From: Treponema sp. UBA6988
Lineage (GTDB): Bacteria; Spirochaetota; Spirochaetia; Treponematales; Treponemataceae
Length of the DNA: 10,485 nt
NCBI GenBank assembly: GCA_002448445.1
Contig: DJYC01000039.1
Location: 9,503-19,987 of the forward strand
Direction: 5' to 3'
The translations under genes were made by a program, and so were the position numbers. Positions 1 through 6,859 of this stretch are shown piece after piece; position 1 is the stretch's first letter; every line of letters starts with the position of its first letter. The notes under the pieces are model-generated. The model searched no databases. It had not been told where the DNA came from and was given only the letters and a program-made list of their open reading frames with translations.

Positions 1-40
1 CGGGGCTAGGCTGGTGGGCAAGAACACTGCAAAAACAATA

Positions 41-69
41 TGGACTTTTCTTCTATTAATGTTTATACT
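41..69 (+). promoter_or_regulatory. possible mutS2 promoter
   Basis: A -10-like TATACT lies at 64-69, with TGGACT (a weak match to TTGACA) 17 nt upstream at 41-46. It sits about 30 nt before the mutS2 start, in an AT-rich leader that also contains a run of nine T (79-87). The -35 match is poor and no other signal supports it, so this is a tentative call. Confidence 0.3.
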
Positions 70-99
70 TAAGCCACATTTTTTTTTGGCGAAGTTTAC

Positions 100-2757
100 A
101 TGGACAAAGTTTTTTTTAACGGAAGATTTAATAATTTGCAGGATGTGGATTCCTCTTTTGACAAGACCGCAGCGGAACTTGATTTTTACAGAATACGCTC
201 CCTGGTTGCCCAGAATGCCGCAAGCGATGAAGGCAGGGAATTTTTTGAAGACATAAACCCCAGCACGGATTTTTACGAAGTGGAAAGACGCAAGGCCATG
301 GGGCGCGAATGGAATTCATACTTATGTTCCACCCGTCCGCAGGCAATCAGCTATTGGCCACCGGTAAAAAAAAGCTTTGAACTTTTGGGAAAAGAAGGAG
401 CACAGCTTTCCGCAGCCCAGTTTTTTTCCCTTGCACAGTTTTTTACCTGCTGCACAAAAGCAGTCTCCCTTTTGCAAGAAGCATCCACAGAATTAAAAAT
501 ACCGGAGCTTCTAAAAGCCTCTTCTTCCATAGACAAAAGCCAGCTTGATATGGCCGCAAAGAAAATTTTCAGCGTCATAGATTCAGACGGAAACGTAAAA
601 GACCTTCCAGAACTAAGGGAAATCCGCGGAAGAATTTCTTCCTTGCGAAAGGAGGCAGAAAACGCATTAAGGCGCTACACATCAGACACAAGGCTTAGCG
701 GAGTCCTCCAGTCAAACGTGCCCGTACTAAAAGGCGGAAAAGAACTCCTTGCAGTCCGCTGGGACAGAAAAAGCGAAGTAAGCGGAATAATCCACGAAGT
801 AAGCTCTTCGGGACAAACCGTCTTTATAGAAGTAGAAGAAGCCGTAAAGGCAAACAACTCACTTGTCCAGGCCCAGTATGAGCTAGAAGAAAAAATCCGC
901 ACCATACTAAGAAACCTCACACTGGAAATAGGATTCTGCAGGGAAAGCGCAAGACAAGCCCACACCGCCATGATTCTCTTGGACACAACCTTCGCATGCG
1001 CAAGATGGCAAAAAAGCGTGCACGGTGTCTTTGCAGAAAACTGCGACCTGCAAAAAGAACCGCCAAGCATAAAAGGGGCACGCCATCCCCTTCTCGGAGA
1101 CAAGGCAATTCCAGTAGACATAAACTTTATGGACGGAAAGCGGGTACTTATAATAACAGGTCCCAACACAGGCGGAAAAACCGTTACGCTAAAAACAATA
1201 GCCTTATTCGCTTTAATGAACCAGGCAGCATTCCCATTGCCAGCAGAAGAAGGAACAAGGCTACCCTATTTTGACCGCGTATTTGCAGACATTGGCGACG
1301 AGCAGTCAATAGACGAAAGCCTATCCACCTTCTCTGCCCACATGAAAAAAATCGCCTCCATGGAAAAACACGCTACGGAAAAAAGCCTTGTCCTTTTGGA
1401 CGAACTTGCAAGTGGCACAGACCCCCAGGAAGGCGGAGCAATCGCAATGGCAGCCCTGGATGAATTCATCGAAAGAAAGTCATTCGTAATAGTTACCACC
1501 CACCACGGAATACTAAAAAACTACGGCTACACAAACCACTCATGCGTAAACGCAAGCGTTGAATTTGACCAGCAGACCCTAAGCCCAACCTACCGTCTTA
1601 TGATGGGAGTGCCCGGAGAAAGCCACGCAATAGACATAGCAATGCATTCAGGCCTAAGCAAAAAGCTCATCCAAAAGGCAAAGGAATACATCTCCACACA
1701 GCAGGCAGACGTTAGCGCACTCATAAAAGGCCTTACCGCCAAGCACGAAGAGATGGATGCCCTTATCCGCGAACAAAAAGATGCGCGCGACAAGCTTGCA
1801 ATAAAGGAAGTGGAACTTTCCGAGAGGGAAATAGAAGCAAAGCAGAGGGAAATAGAGCTTAGGGAACTTGAAGCCAAGCAGAACTTTGCATCCCTAAGAG
1901 AAGCAAGAAGCCGCCTTGAAAACCTTGTAAGGGAACTCCGCGAAGGTGAAATCACCAGAGAGAAAAACCTAAAAGTGCGCCAGTTCATAAAGGAATTTGA
2001 AGAGGAAGCGGAAAAGAAAGAAAGCCAAATAGAAGAAGAAAGGCTTGCCCTAGAAAAACAACAGGATGCCCTAAAAGAAAAAGAGGCCTTCTTTGCGGAA
2101 AACGGAATAAAATTCACAAAGGAATCAAGGCACTCAAATTCATCAAAGTCATCCAAAAAAACAAAAAGACGCATCTCCAACACGGAGGCACTTAAAAGCG
2201 CAAAGCCAATTCCAAAAGAAGAAAATGACCGCTACGCAAAAAAAACTTTCGAGCAGCCCAAAAAGATAATCCCCCAGCTTGCACCCGGCGTAGAAGTCTT
2301 GGCTGGCAGGGAAAGAAGAAAGGGAACCCTTGTCCAAAAAGAAAAGAACGGCGAAAGCTGGAGCGTACAGTTTGGGGCAATCCGCATGAGTGTTCCCACC
2401 CGGCAGCTTCAGGCACTTCCGTTAGAAGGCACAGAAAGCGGACAAACACAGGCAATTCAAAAGGCAGACTATGTGCTTGAAAGCGCAGCCTCATCCGAAG
2501 GCGACTCCCGCCCACAGTTTGAACTAAGGCTTTTAGGCATGAGGTACGAAGACGCAATAAAGTCTTTGGAAAGGCAGATTGACCTTTGCACAATAACAAA
2601 CTTTGCAAACTTCAGCATAATCCACGGAAAGGGAAGCGGCATTCTTCAGCAGGGAGTCCACGACTACCTTTCGCACCACCCCGCGGTAAAAGACTTTCAC
2701 TTTGCCCGCCCGGAAGACGGAGGAACAGGAAAAACCTATGTTGAACTTCACACCTAA
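100..2757 (+). CDS. mutS2: MutS2 ATPase with Smr domain
   Basis: This encodes a MutS2-family ATPase. Known members bind branched DNA and suppress recombination, and in Bacillus MutS2 also acts on collided ribosomes. The core runs to about residue 530, with Walker A GPNTGGKT at 354-361 and Walker B LVLLDE ending in D434-E435, followed by the family's ASGTDP. A highly charged coiled coil spans about 545-665, a Lys/Ser-rich linker 672-727, a KOW-like beta segment 727-772, and a C-terminal Smr domain 808-885 with HGKG at 842-845. The protein is 885 aa, about 100 longer than the usual 780-790; the extra length is mostly the coiled coil and linker. The usual LDLR motif at the start of Smr reads LRLLG (809-813), which may impair nuclease activity. 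The ATG at 100 gives the expected N-terminus but has no good Shine-Dalgarno (SD). The 3' end overlaps the next gene. Confidence 0.94.
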   Translation: MDKVFFNGRFNNLQDVDSSFDKTAAELDFYRIRSLVAQNAASDEGREFFEDINPSTDFYEVERRKAMGREWNSYLCSTRPQAISYWPPVKKSFELLGKEGAQLSAAQFFSLAQFFTCCTKAVSLLQEASTELKIPELLKASSSIDKSQLDMAAKKIFSVIDSDGNVKDLPELREIRGRISSLRKEAENALRRYTSDTRLSGVLQSNVPVLKGGKELLAVRWDRKSEVSGIIHEVSSSGQTVFIEVEEAVKANNSLVQAQYELEEKIRTILRNLTLEIGFCRESARQAHTAMILLDTTFACARWQKSVHGVFAENCDLQKEPPSIKGARHPLLGDKAIPVDINFMDGKRVLIITGPNTGGKTVTLKTIALFALMNQAAFPLPAEEGTRLPYFDRVFADIGDEQSIDESLSTFSAHMKKIASMEKHATEKSLVLLDELASGTDPQEGGAIAMAALDEFIERKSFVIVTTHHGILKNYGYTNHSCVNASVEFDQQTLSPTYRLMMGVPGESHAIDIAMHSGLSKKLIQKAKEYISTQQADVSALIKGLTAKHEEMDALIREQKDARDKLAIKEVELSEREIEAKQREIELRELEAKQNFASLREARSRLENLVRELREGEITREKNLKVRQFIKEFEEEAEKKESQIEEERLALEKQQDALKEKEAFFAENGIKFTKESRHSNSSKSSKKTKRRISNTEALKSAKPIPKEENDRYAKKTFEQPKKIIPQLAPGVEVLAGRERRKGTLVQKEKNGESWSVQFGAIRMSVPTRQLQALPLEGTESGQTQAIQKADYVLESAASSEGDSRPQFELRLLGMRYEDAIKSLERQIDLCTITNFANFSIIHGKGSGILQQGVHDYLSHHPAVKDFHFARPEDGGTGKTYVELHT

Positions 2758-5584
2758 AAAAAGGAAATTGGCACCCCCCAAAACAAAACTAAAAGGTAGC
2801 AATCTGGAACTCAATCACAAACACAAGATTTCCGTCACCCTGAACTTGATTCAGGGTCTCTACCGTCCTATACTTTCGCCCCGTCACCCTGAAATCGCCC
2901 CACGTCACCCTGAACGGTCGCTGAGCCTGTCGAAGCGTGATTCAGGGTCTGTTTCCACAAAGCCCTACCGCATCTGCAACCCTGCACCCCGTCACCCTGA
3001 ACTTGCCCCACGTCACCCTGAACTTGATTCAGGGTCTGTCCACACACAAACAAACAGATTCCGAATCAAGTTCGGAATGACATTCTGCACAATATTCTCC
3101 ATCCTAACCGCCATAATCCCCGGAAAATTCGCCCCAGCAGAATCAACCGCAAAAAAAGACTTTTTCTCCTCCCCACATTCAGGCCAAATACAAGACATAA
3201 ACGGATTCCTACCCGAACAAGTCTACATAAGAACAAGAACCCAGTCCTACTGCACATACGGAGAATTTGCCCTGGTAGACGGAAGAATCTATTTCAAAGA
3301 AAAAGGAGAAAGCCAATGGAAGCTCTTTAAGCAAACAGGCCTACCCCACCCCGACCCATCTTCAACAGACAAATTCACCCCGCCAGCAAGAATAGAAGAA
3401 ATCTGCGCGGACGGAGACAGCTTCTACGCATGGGACGGCGAAGGAACCCAGTACTACATCTACCTTGCAAAAGACGGCAAGCGCAAAGACAGAAGCTGGC
3501 TAAGAAAATTCGGCTTTCCAAAAAACACCTACCTTAGCATGAACGACCTTGTAAAAAACTACAGGGGCTGGAGTATGGGAGCCAGAAGAATAGAAGTCCT
3601 TTGGCACGAAGACCGCTACGGCAACCCCCACCACTACGGAACAATGGGACTGGAAACAGTCTACTTCCTTACAAGCGACGGCCAGCACATAAGGTTTGCA
3701 GACTCAGGCCTGCCGCAAGACCTTAGCAGAAGCGTGGAAGTTCCCCTTAACGGAGCATTCATAGCGCAAAACATAAGTGTCTCCGCAGACAGCATATTCC
3801 TAATCGGAAGCAGGGGCAGCATGTACACCCGCCTGATTGACTTTGACACCATGGGATGCGACCCAATGTTCTTCCAATATACATACGACAAAGTAGAACA
3901 AAAATACAGCGGAAGCGAATACCTTTCAAACTATTCACCCTGGGCACTCCCCGCAGAAGACTGGATGGAGCAGCCAAAGATTCCCCTCTACGGACAGGCA
4001 AGGCTCACCAAAATGATAAGCATAGCGCAAAACGGCCACGGAAACGCCGCAAGGGAACTGCGGGTTGCAGGAAGAGACCAAAACGGAAATACAGGCTTTT
4101 ACCACAAGCAGATTTTTGACAATGAATGGAGCTTTACCAAGGCCAACCTTATTCTGGACGAAAGCCTTTTCCTTGACCCGTCCCAAGAAGAAATAGGAAA
4201 AAGCGACAACATAGAATATTCAGGCCCCCTAATCAAAAACGGAAAACCGCTTGAAGGATTCAGATGCTTTATTTCGGGAGCAAGCCTCTGCTCAGAAGAC
4301 GAATGCAGCCTTAACATAGCATACAAAGGCGAAAGGTGGAAGTGCAGGCTCTTCGCGGTAGAAAAGTGGACCTACATGCAGCGCTACGACCCTGGCCGCG
4401 ACGAAAGCCTAAGGGACTACTTCATCACCCCGGAATTTGACCAAAAGGAATTCGACAGCTACTCCCCCGAATTCTCTTCCATACTAAAAAAACTCTTTGG
4501 CGAACGGAACCACAAGCTCTTCGTCTTTTCTGCAAAGGCATCGCTTGAATACTTCCAGATAACGATCAACGGCTCCGAGGGTGCAAGCTTTCTTTCCAAA
4601 ATTTCGCCCCTTGAACAGCAGCAGGACACATACGTAATCTTTCTTACAAAAAGGGGAATCTTCCAAAGGAACACAATAACCCTAAGAACCGCAACCCTCT
4701 TTCCAAGAAAGAACTGGGAAAAATACTTCCAGCCAGAACTTACCCTGCAAAACGGAAAAAGCTATTCCATAAAAGAAAGAACACAAGTTCAAAATGTAAT
4801 AGACCTAAACAAAAAATGCGCGGACGAACTAAAAAAAGAAATAAATGAATCCAAAAAAACATCCAGCAGCGCAGGCACTTCGCGTTGGGGCTACAGCATC
4901 ATAGACCTCATTACAAGAATCACCTTCCTAAACCGCCTTAATTTCCCCAAGATAAAACAGGTAACATCTTTCGGAAACCAGATAATGACAAGCAACGCAG
5001 AAAACTTTGCCCAGCTTGCATCCTACAAAGAACTCATCTATTCAAACATACTGGACTTGGTGGAGCGTCGCATTCACAACTACTCAAAAATAATAGAAGA
5101 CTTCGACGCAAACAAAATAATCTCCACGCTAAATTCAGACGCAAAAGATTCTTACGTAGACTACTTTGACACGATTTTCCTGCCCCACTACGCAGAAGAA
5201 AAAGACAAGGACGGCGGGGTTATGGCAAGCGTACAGATAGCAAGTGAAACGCCCTTTGTACCGGCCTACGTATTCTTCTCCACCGACGGCTCCATGATTA
5301 TCGTGCTCCTAAAAGATTCAATCGGAACCATAACGAGCCTGGAAAAATTGCCCTCATCCGCAGAAGAAGCAGAAAAAATCTTCGCAGAAAAACCCGTAAA
5401 ATTCCAAGTTGAACTCTTGCTCACAAACTTCAGCGGCACGGAAAAAGACCGCTCCGTACTCAGCAACAAAAAAAGCCCCGAATGTTTCTACGACACAGGC
5501 ACCCTCGAATGGAACGGAAAAAAGCTCACCATAAAAGCAAGAACCGCCCTCTACAGCTACAAGGAAATCTTCTGCGGAAAATAA
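2738..5584 (+). CDS. large exported protein of unknown family, repeat-bearing N-terminus
   Basis: I do not recognise the family. From ATG 2738 the product is 948 aa. AGGA at 2727-2730 lies 7 nt before this ATG, and the start overlaps the mutS2 end by 20 nt, suggesting translational coupling. Residues 1-31 are Lys/Arg/His-rich. Residues 32-114 are largely translated palindromic repeats. A hydrophobic segment follows (about 115-130, FCTIFSILTAII) and ends in FAPA-E, like a signal-peptide h-region and cleavage site. The rest looks soluble and beta-rich. Two related stretches, VDGRIYF (180-186) and SDGQHIRFADSGLP (313-326), resemble beta-propeller blades, but this is only a visual impression. The alternative start is ATG 3077 (835 aa), which lies inside a repeat unit, lacks an SD and lacks basic residues before the hydrophobic segment. 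An envelope or periplasmic location is inferred. The reading frame is certain; the start is not. Confidence 0.78.
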   Translation: MLNFTPKKRKLAPPKTKLKGSNLELNHKHKISVTLNLIQGLYRPILSPRHPEIAPRHPERSLSLSKRDSGSVSTKPYRICNPAPRHPELAPRHPELDSGSVHTQTNRFRIKFGMTFCTIFSILTAIIPGKFAPAESTAKKDFFSSPHSGQIQDINGFLPEQVYIRTRTQSYCTYGEFALVDGRIYFKEKGESQWKLFKQTGLPHPDPSSTDKFTPPARIEEICADGDSFYAWDGEGTQYYIYLAKDGKRKDRSWLRKFGFPKNTYLSMNDLVKNYRGWSMGARRIEVLWHEDRYGNPHHYGTMGLETVYFLTSDGQHIRFADSGLPQDLSRSVEVPLNGAFIAQNISVSADSIFLIGSRGSMYTRLIDFDTMGCDPMFFQYTYDKVEQKYSGSEYLSNYSPWALPAEDWMEQPKIPLYGQARLTKMISIAQNGHGNAARELRVAGRDQNGNTGFYHKQIFDNEWSFTKANLILDESLFLDPSQEEIGKSDNIEYSGPLIKNGKPLEGFRCFISGASLCSEDECSLNIAYKGERWKCRLFAVEKWTYMQRYDPGRDESLRDYFITPEFDQKEFDSYSPEFSSILKKLFGERNHKLFVFSAKASLEYFQITINGSEGASFLSKISPLEQQQDTYVIFLTKRGIFQRNTITLRTATLFPRKNWEKYFQPELTLQNGKSYSIKERTQVQNVIDLNKKCADELKKEINESKKTSSSAGTSRWGYSIIDLITRITFLNRLNFPKIKQVTSFGNQIMTSNAENFAQLASYKELIYSNILDLVERRIHNYSKIIEDFDANKIISTLNSDAKDSYVDYFDTIFLPHYAEEKDKDGGVMASVQIASETPFVPAYVFFSTDGSMIIVLLKDSIGTITSLEKLPSSAEEAEKIFAEKPVKFQVELLLTNFSGTEKDRSVLSNKKSPECFYDTGTLEWNGKKLTIKARTALYSYKEIFCGK
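2833..3081. repeat. cluster of palindromic repeat units
   Basis: Six units of one family are packed here. Full copies at 2833-2859 and 3011-3037 read GTCA, arm CCCTGAA, loop CTTGA, arm TTCAGGG, TCT, preceded by C. Half copies (left arm only) are at 2882-2893 and 2990-3005. The copy at 2903-2950 has the same arms but a longer middle containing CTGAGCCTGTCGAAG, a motif common in dispersed bacterial repeats. An inverted copy at 3056-3081 has different arms (TTCCGAA/TTCGGAA on the minus strand) with the same loop. The whole cluster is free of stop codons in the frame of the downstream gene, and its last unit supplies the ATG at 3077. Related units occur at 5770-5905. Confidence 0.88.
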
Positions 5585-5605
5585 TTCTATCTCCTATTTT
5601 TTTGG

Positions 5606-5743
5606 ACGGTACCGTTAACCGCTCTACCATTCACGCATTGGCTAACTCGACACCCATGCCCCTGCGCCACCGCCCTTCCGCCCTTCCCTAACGGTCATTG
5701 CCGCTTCGCGGCAACTAGCGGGGCTCCACGGCGGCGTATGACC
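5606..5743. repeat. GC-rich intergenic block with nested inverted repeats
   Basis: This is the first half of a 364-nt gene-free gap (5585-5948). Positions 5621-5740 are about 65% G+C by hand count, against about 42% in a sampled stretch of mutS2. It opens with the palindrome ACGGTACCGT (5606-5615). Further on, GGTCAT (5693-5698) pairs with ATGACC (5738-5743). Inside this pair lies the hairpin TTGCCGC-TTC-GCGGCAA (5698-5714), sharing the T at 5698 with the outer arm. Nine A residues follow at 5744-5752. No convincing coding frame is present. It may be a dispersed non-coding repeat; a terminator role is unlikely because there is no T-run after the hairpin on the + strand. Confidence 0.5.
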
Positions 5744-5769
5744 AAAAAAAAATATCCCCTAAACAGCCT

Positions 5770-5795
5770 GTCATGCCGAACTTGATTCGGCATCT
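5770..5795. repeat. palindromic repeat unit, GCCGAA-arm variant
   Basis: The unit reads GTCA, arm TGCCGAA, loop CTTGA, arm TTCGGCA, TCT. It has the same frame and loop as the cluster at 2833-3081, but the arms differ on both sides and remain perfectly complementary over 7 bp. It lies in the gene-free gap between the 948-aa gene and argR. Confidence 0.82.
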
Positions 5796-5835
5796 CTTTA
5801 CAACATAGTGATTGTCATACAAAACAAGAAAGCCC

Positions 5836-5861
5836 CCGTTCCCTGAGCCGTCGAAGGAAAC
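5836..5861. repeat. degenerate CCTGAGCC/GTCGAAGG repeat
   Basis: GTTCCCTGAGCC-GTCGAAGGAAAC carries the same motif as the long middle of the unit at 2903-2950, but lacks one T (CTGAGCCGTCGAAG here, CTGAGCCTGTCGAAG there). GTTCC and GGAAAC form imperfect arms. It is probably a decayed member of that repeat. Confidence 0.45.
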
Positions 5862-5877
5862 TTTTTGCACAAGATGT

Positions 5878-5905
5878 GTCATTATCGGACTAGACCCGAT
5901 AATCT
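5878..5905. repeat. palindromic repeat unit, TTATCGG-arm variant
   Basis: The unit reads GTCA, arm TTATCGG, loop ACTAGAC, arm CCGATAA, TCT. Counting the flanking A and T, the arms pair perfectly over 8 bp (5881-5888 with 5896-5903). The GTCA...TCT frame is that of the other units, but the arm sequence is almost wholly different and the loop is changed and 2 nt longer. TTTT follows at 5908-5911, so a weak + strand terminator role cannot be excluded. Confidence 0.7.
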
Positions 5906-5935
5906 GCTTTTAGAAATTCAGGACTGCTTAAATTC

Positions 5936-5953
5936 AAAAATAATCCTATTATT
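5936..5953 (-). terminator. weak possible argR terminator
   Basis: Read on the minus strand, AATAAT-AGG-ATTATT followed by a short T-run overlaps the argR stop codon (5949-5951). The 6-bp stem is entirely A-T, so it would be weak. No better terminator is visible between argR and the repeat units downstream of it. Confidence 0.22.
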
Positions 5954-6422
5954 CGTCATCCAATTCCGGAATGCGTTGCTTTAGGGCCGCCATAAAATCC
6001 TCACCGGAAACGCCTTCCCTAAGACATGCAAAAATGCAGTTGTCGCCCGCAACAGTTCCAAGAATCTCATCCATGTTCAAAGAATCCAGCGCATTGGAAA
6101 CAGCATCCGCATGACCGCCAAAAGTCTTTATAACAACCGTACTTGAATTATAATCTATGCTAACATAACCGCGCAAAAAGTCCTGAATATAAATCTGCTC
6201 GCTCTCACGCCTCTCGTCCTCATCAGGAAGAGTATACACGTAACCCGCATGACCGTCACTCACCTTGCCAACCTTCAAAAGCTTAAGGTCGCGCGAAAGA
6301 GTTGCCTGGGTAACCTCAAAACCCTCCTTCTGCAGGTAGCCCAAAAGCTCCTCCTGGCTCTCTATGCGGTAGTTTTTTATCAATTTGCGAACGGTCTTAA
6401 GCCGTGTAAGCCTCTCTTTCAA
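5949..6422 (-). CDS. argR: arginine repressor ArgR
   Basis: This is an ArgR/AhrC-family regulator, which binds ARG boxes as a hexamer with L-arginine as co-repressor and controls arginine biosynthesis or catabolism. From the TTG at 6422 it is 157 aa, the usual family length. The N-terminal winged helix-turn-helix contains SQEELLGYL (22-30) and the signature VTQATLSRDL (37-46). The C-terminal oligomerisation and arginine-binding domain contains GGHADAVSNALDS and GTVAGDN (122-128; the usual form is GTIAGDD, so the second Asp is Asn here). I chose this start because AGAGG lies 6 nt upstream and the product begins MKERLTRLKTVRKLI, as in the family. An upstream TTG at 6443 lies inside the promoter and cannot be translated from it. 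The gene has its own promoter with an ARG box, so it is probably monocistronic and self-repressed. Confidence 0.94.
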   Translation of the reverse strand: MKERLTRLKTVRKLIKNYRIESQEELLGYLQKEGFEVTQATLSRDLKLLKVGKVSDGHAGYVYTLPDEDERRESEQIYIQDFLRGYVSIDYNSSTVVIKTFGGHADAVSNALDSLNMDEILGTVAGDNCIFACLREGVSGEDFMAALKQRIPELDDE

Positions 6423-6442
6423 AGCAAAACCTCTTATGCACA

Positions 6443-6471
6443 ATTATGTATATTTATGCAAATTTAGTCAA
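6443..6471 (-). promoter_or_regulatory. argR promoter
   Basis: On the minus strand TTGACT (6471-6466) is followed by exactly 17 nt and then CATAAT (6448-6443). Each hexamer matches the sigma-70 consensus at 5 of 6 positions. Transcription would start near 6436, leaving a short leader that contains the AGAGG ribosome site for the TTG at 6422. Confidence 0.72.
6445..6462. promoter_or_regulatory. ARG box operator of argR
   Basis: TATGTATATTTATGCAAA matches the E. coli-type ARG box WNTGAATWWWWATTCANW at all but two positions (T for A at position 5, G for T at position 14). It fills the space between the argR -35 and -10 almost exactly, so bound ArgR would exclude RNA polymerase. TTATGCA, TTATGTA and TTATGCA occur at 6434, 6444 and 6454, exactly 10 bp apart, so extra contacts on one DNA face are possible. 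Confidence 0.68.
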
Positions 6472-6484
6472 GTAGAAGCTTTTT

Positions 6485-6772
6485 CTACAAGTGCCCCAAA
6501 AGCTCAATAATCTCTTTCTTTATCCCTTCCCTAACGCTTGCCAAATTACCAGCTTGCGAATCCGGAAAAAAATCGCGGGGACTTACCTCAAGAGCATGTG
6601 CAATGCGAATCAAAGTCATTGCAGAAGGTTCCTTCTTCCCCTTCTCAATATTGGCAATAAAACTTTGCGACATATTGGCAGCAGCGGATAAATCCAACTG
6701 AGAAAATCCCTTCGCCAGCCTAATCCTGCGTATCGAATCCGCCACGTAAGCAAGCATTTCTTCATTCGTCAT
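6485..6772 (-). CDS. small XRE-family helix-turn-helix regulator
   Basis: This is a 95-aa DNA-binding protein of the Cro/CI (XRE, HTH_3) type. The HTH domain spans about residues 11-66: IRRIRLAKGFSQLDLS (14-29), the recognition region MSQSFIANIEKGKKEPS (34-50), and the following helix TLIRIAHALEVSPRDFF. A short acidic/basic tail follows (71-95), with no sensor domain. The frame is open upstream to 6940, but those residues are not HTH-like and that part carries a promoter for the opposite strand, so I use ATG 6772. Its ribosome site is weak; the nearest AGGA is about 15 nt upstream. The gene is divergent from the zinc-ribbon gene and probably controls that shared region and itself; this is inference from position. 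Its target and inducer are unknown. Confidence 0.82.
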   Translation of the reverse strand: MTNEEMLAYVADSIRRIRLAKGFSQLDLSAAANMSQSFIANIEKGKKEPSAMTLIRIAHALEVSPRDFFPDSQAGNLASVREGIKKEIIELLGHL

Positions 6773-6787
6773 GCAGAAATAATAATA

Positions 6788-6820
6788 TCCTATAGAGCCT
6801 ACCGCCAATTTCCTATAGAG
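6788..6820. promoter_or_regulatory. direct repeats with CTATAG cores, candidate operators
   Basis: TCCTATAGAG occurs identically at 6788-6797 and 6811-6820, 23 bp apart, and each copy contains the palindrome CTATAG. The sites lie between the XRE start codon (6772) and the opposing -35 (6831). One copy is upstream of the XRE gene, and the other is 10 nt from the + strand promoter, where a regulator could affect both directions. Assignment to the XRE protein is inferred. Confidence 0.42.
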
Positions 6821-6830
6821 TATTTTTATA

Positions 6831-6859
6831 TTGACAGAGTATAAAACAGGACTTAAAAT
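6831..6859 (+). promoter_or_regulatory. promoter for the zinc-ribbon gene
   Basis: TTGACA at 6831-6836 is a perfect -35. TAAAAT at 6854-6859 follows after 17 nt and matches the -10 at 5 of 6 positions. The predicted leader is about 100 nt and ends in a strong AAGGAGG ribosome site. A small hairpin AAAGCAA-GTT-TTGCTTT (6921-6937) lies 17 nt before that site. Confidence 0.62.

Noticed and set aside
1..30. Window start as the end of a repeat like that at 5719
   Set aside because: Only CGGGGCT is shared, which is too short to be meaningful.
14..256. 80-codon + strand frame overlapping the mutS2 start
   Set aside because: It lies largely inside mutS2 in another frame, has a composition like shadow translation and has no ribosome site of its own.
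1590..2183. 197-codon minus-strand frame, Ser/Phe-rich
   Set aside because: It is the antisense shadow of the Glu/Lys-rich coiled coil of MutS2; the Ser/Leu/Phe bias is explained by complementing those codons.
2833..3081. Repeat cluster as a CRISPR array
   Set aside because: Units are palindromes of different completeness and orientation with irregular spacing and no uniform spacers; no cas gene is near.
6423..6443. TTG at 6443 as the argR start
   Set aside because: It overlaps the -10 hexamer, upstream of the predicted transcript start; the TTG at 6422 has AGAGG 6 nt upstream and matches the family N-terminus.
6472..6488. GTAGAA-GCTTT-TTCTAC hairpin as XRE gene terminator
   Set aside because: The arms overlap the stop codon but no T-run follows on the minus strand, and it abuts the argR -35; too weak to call.
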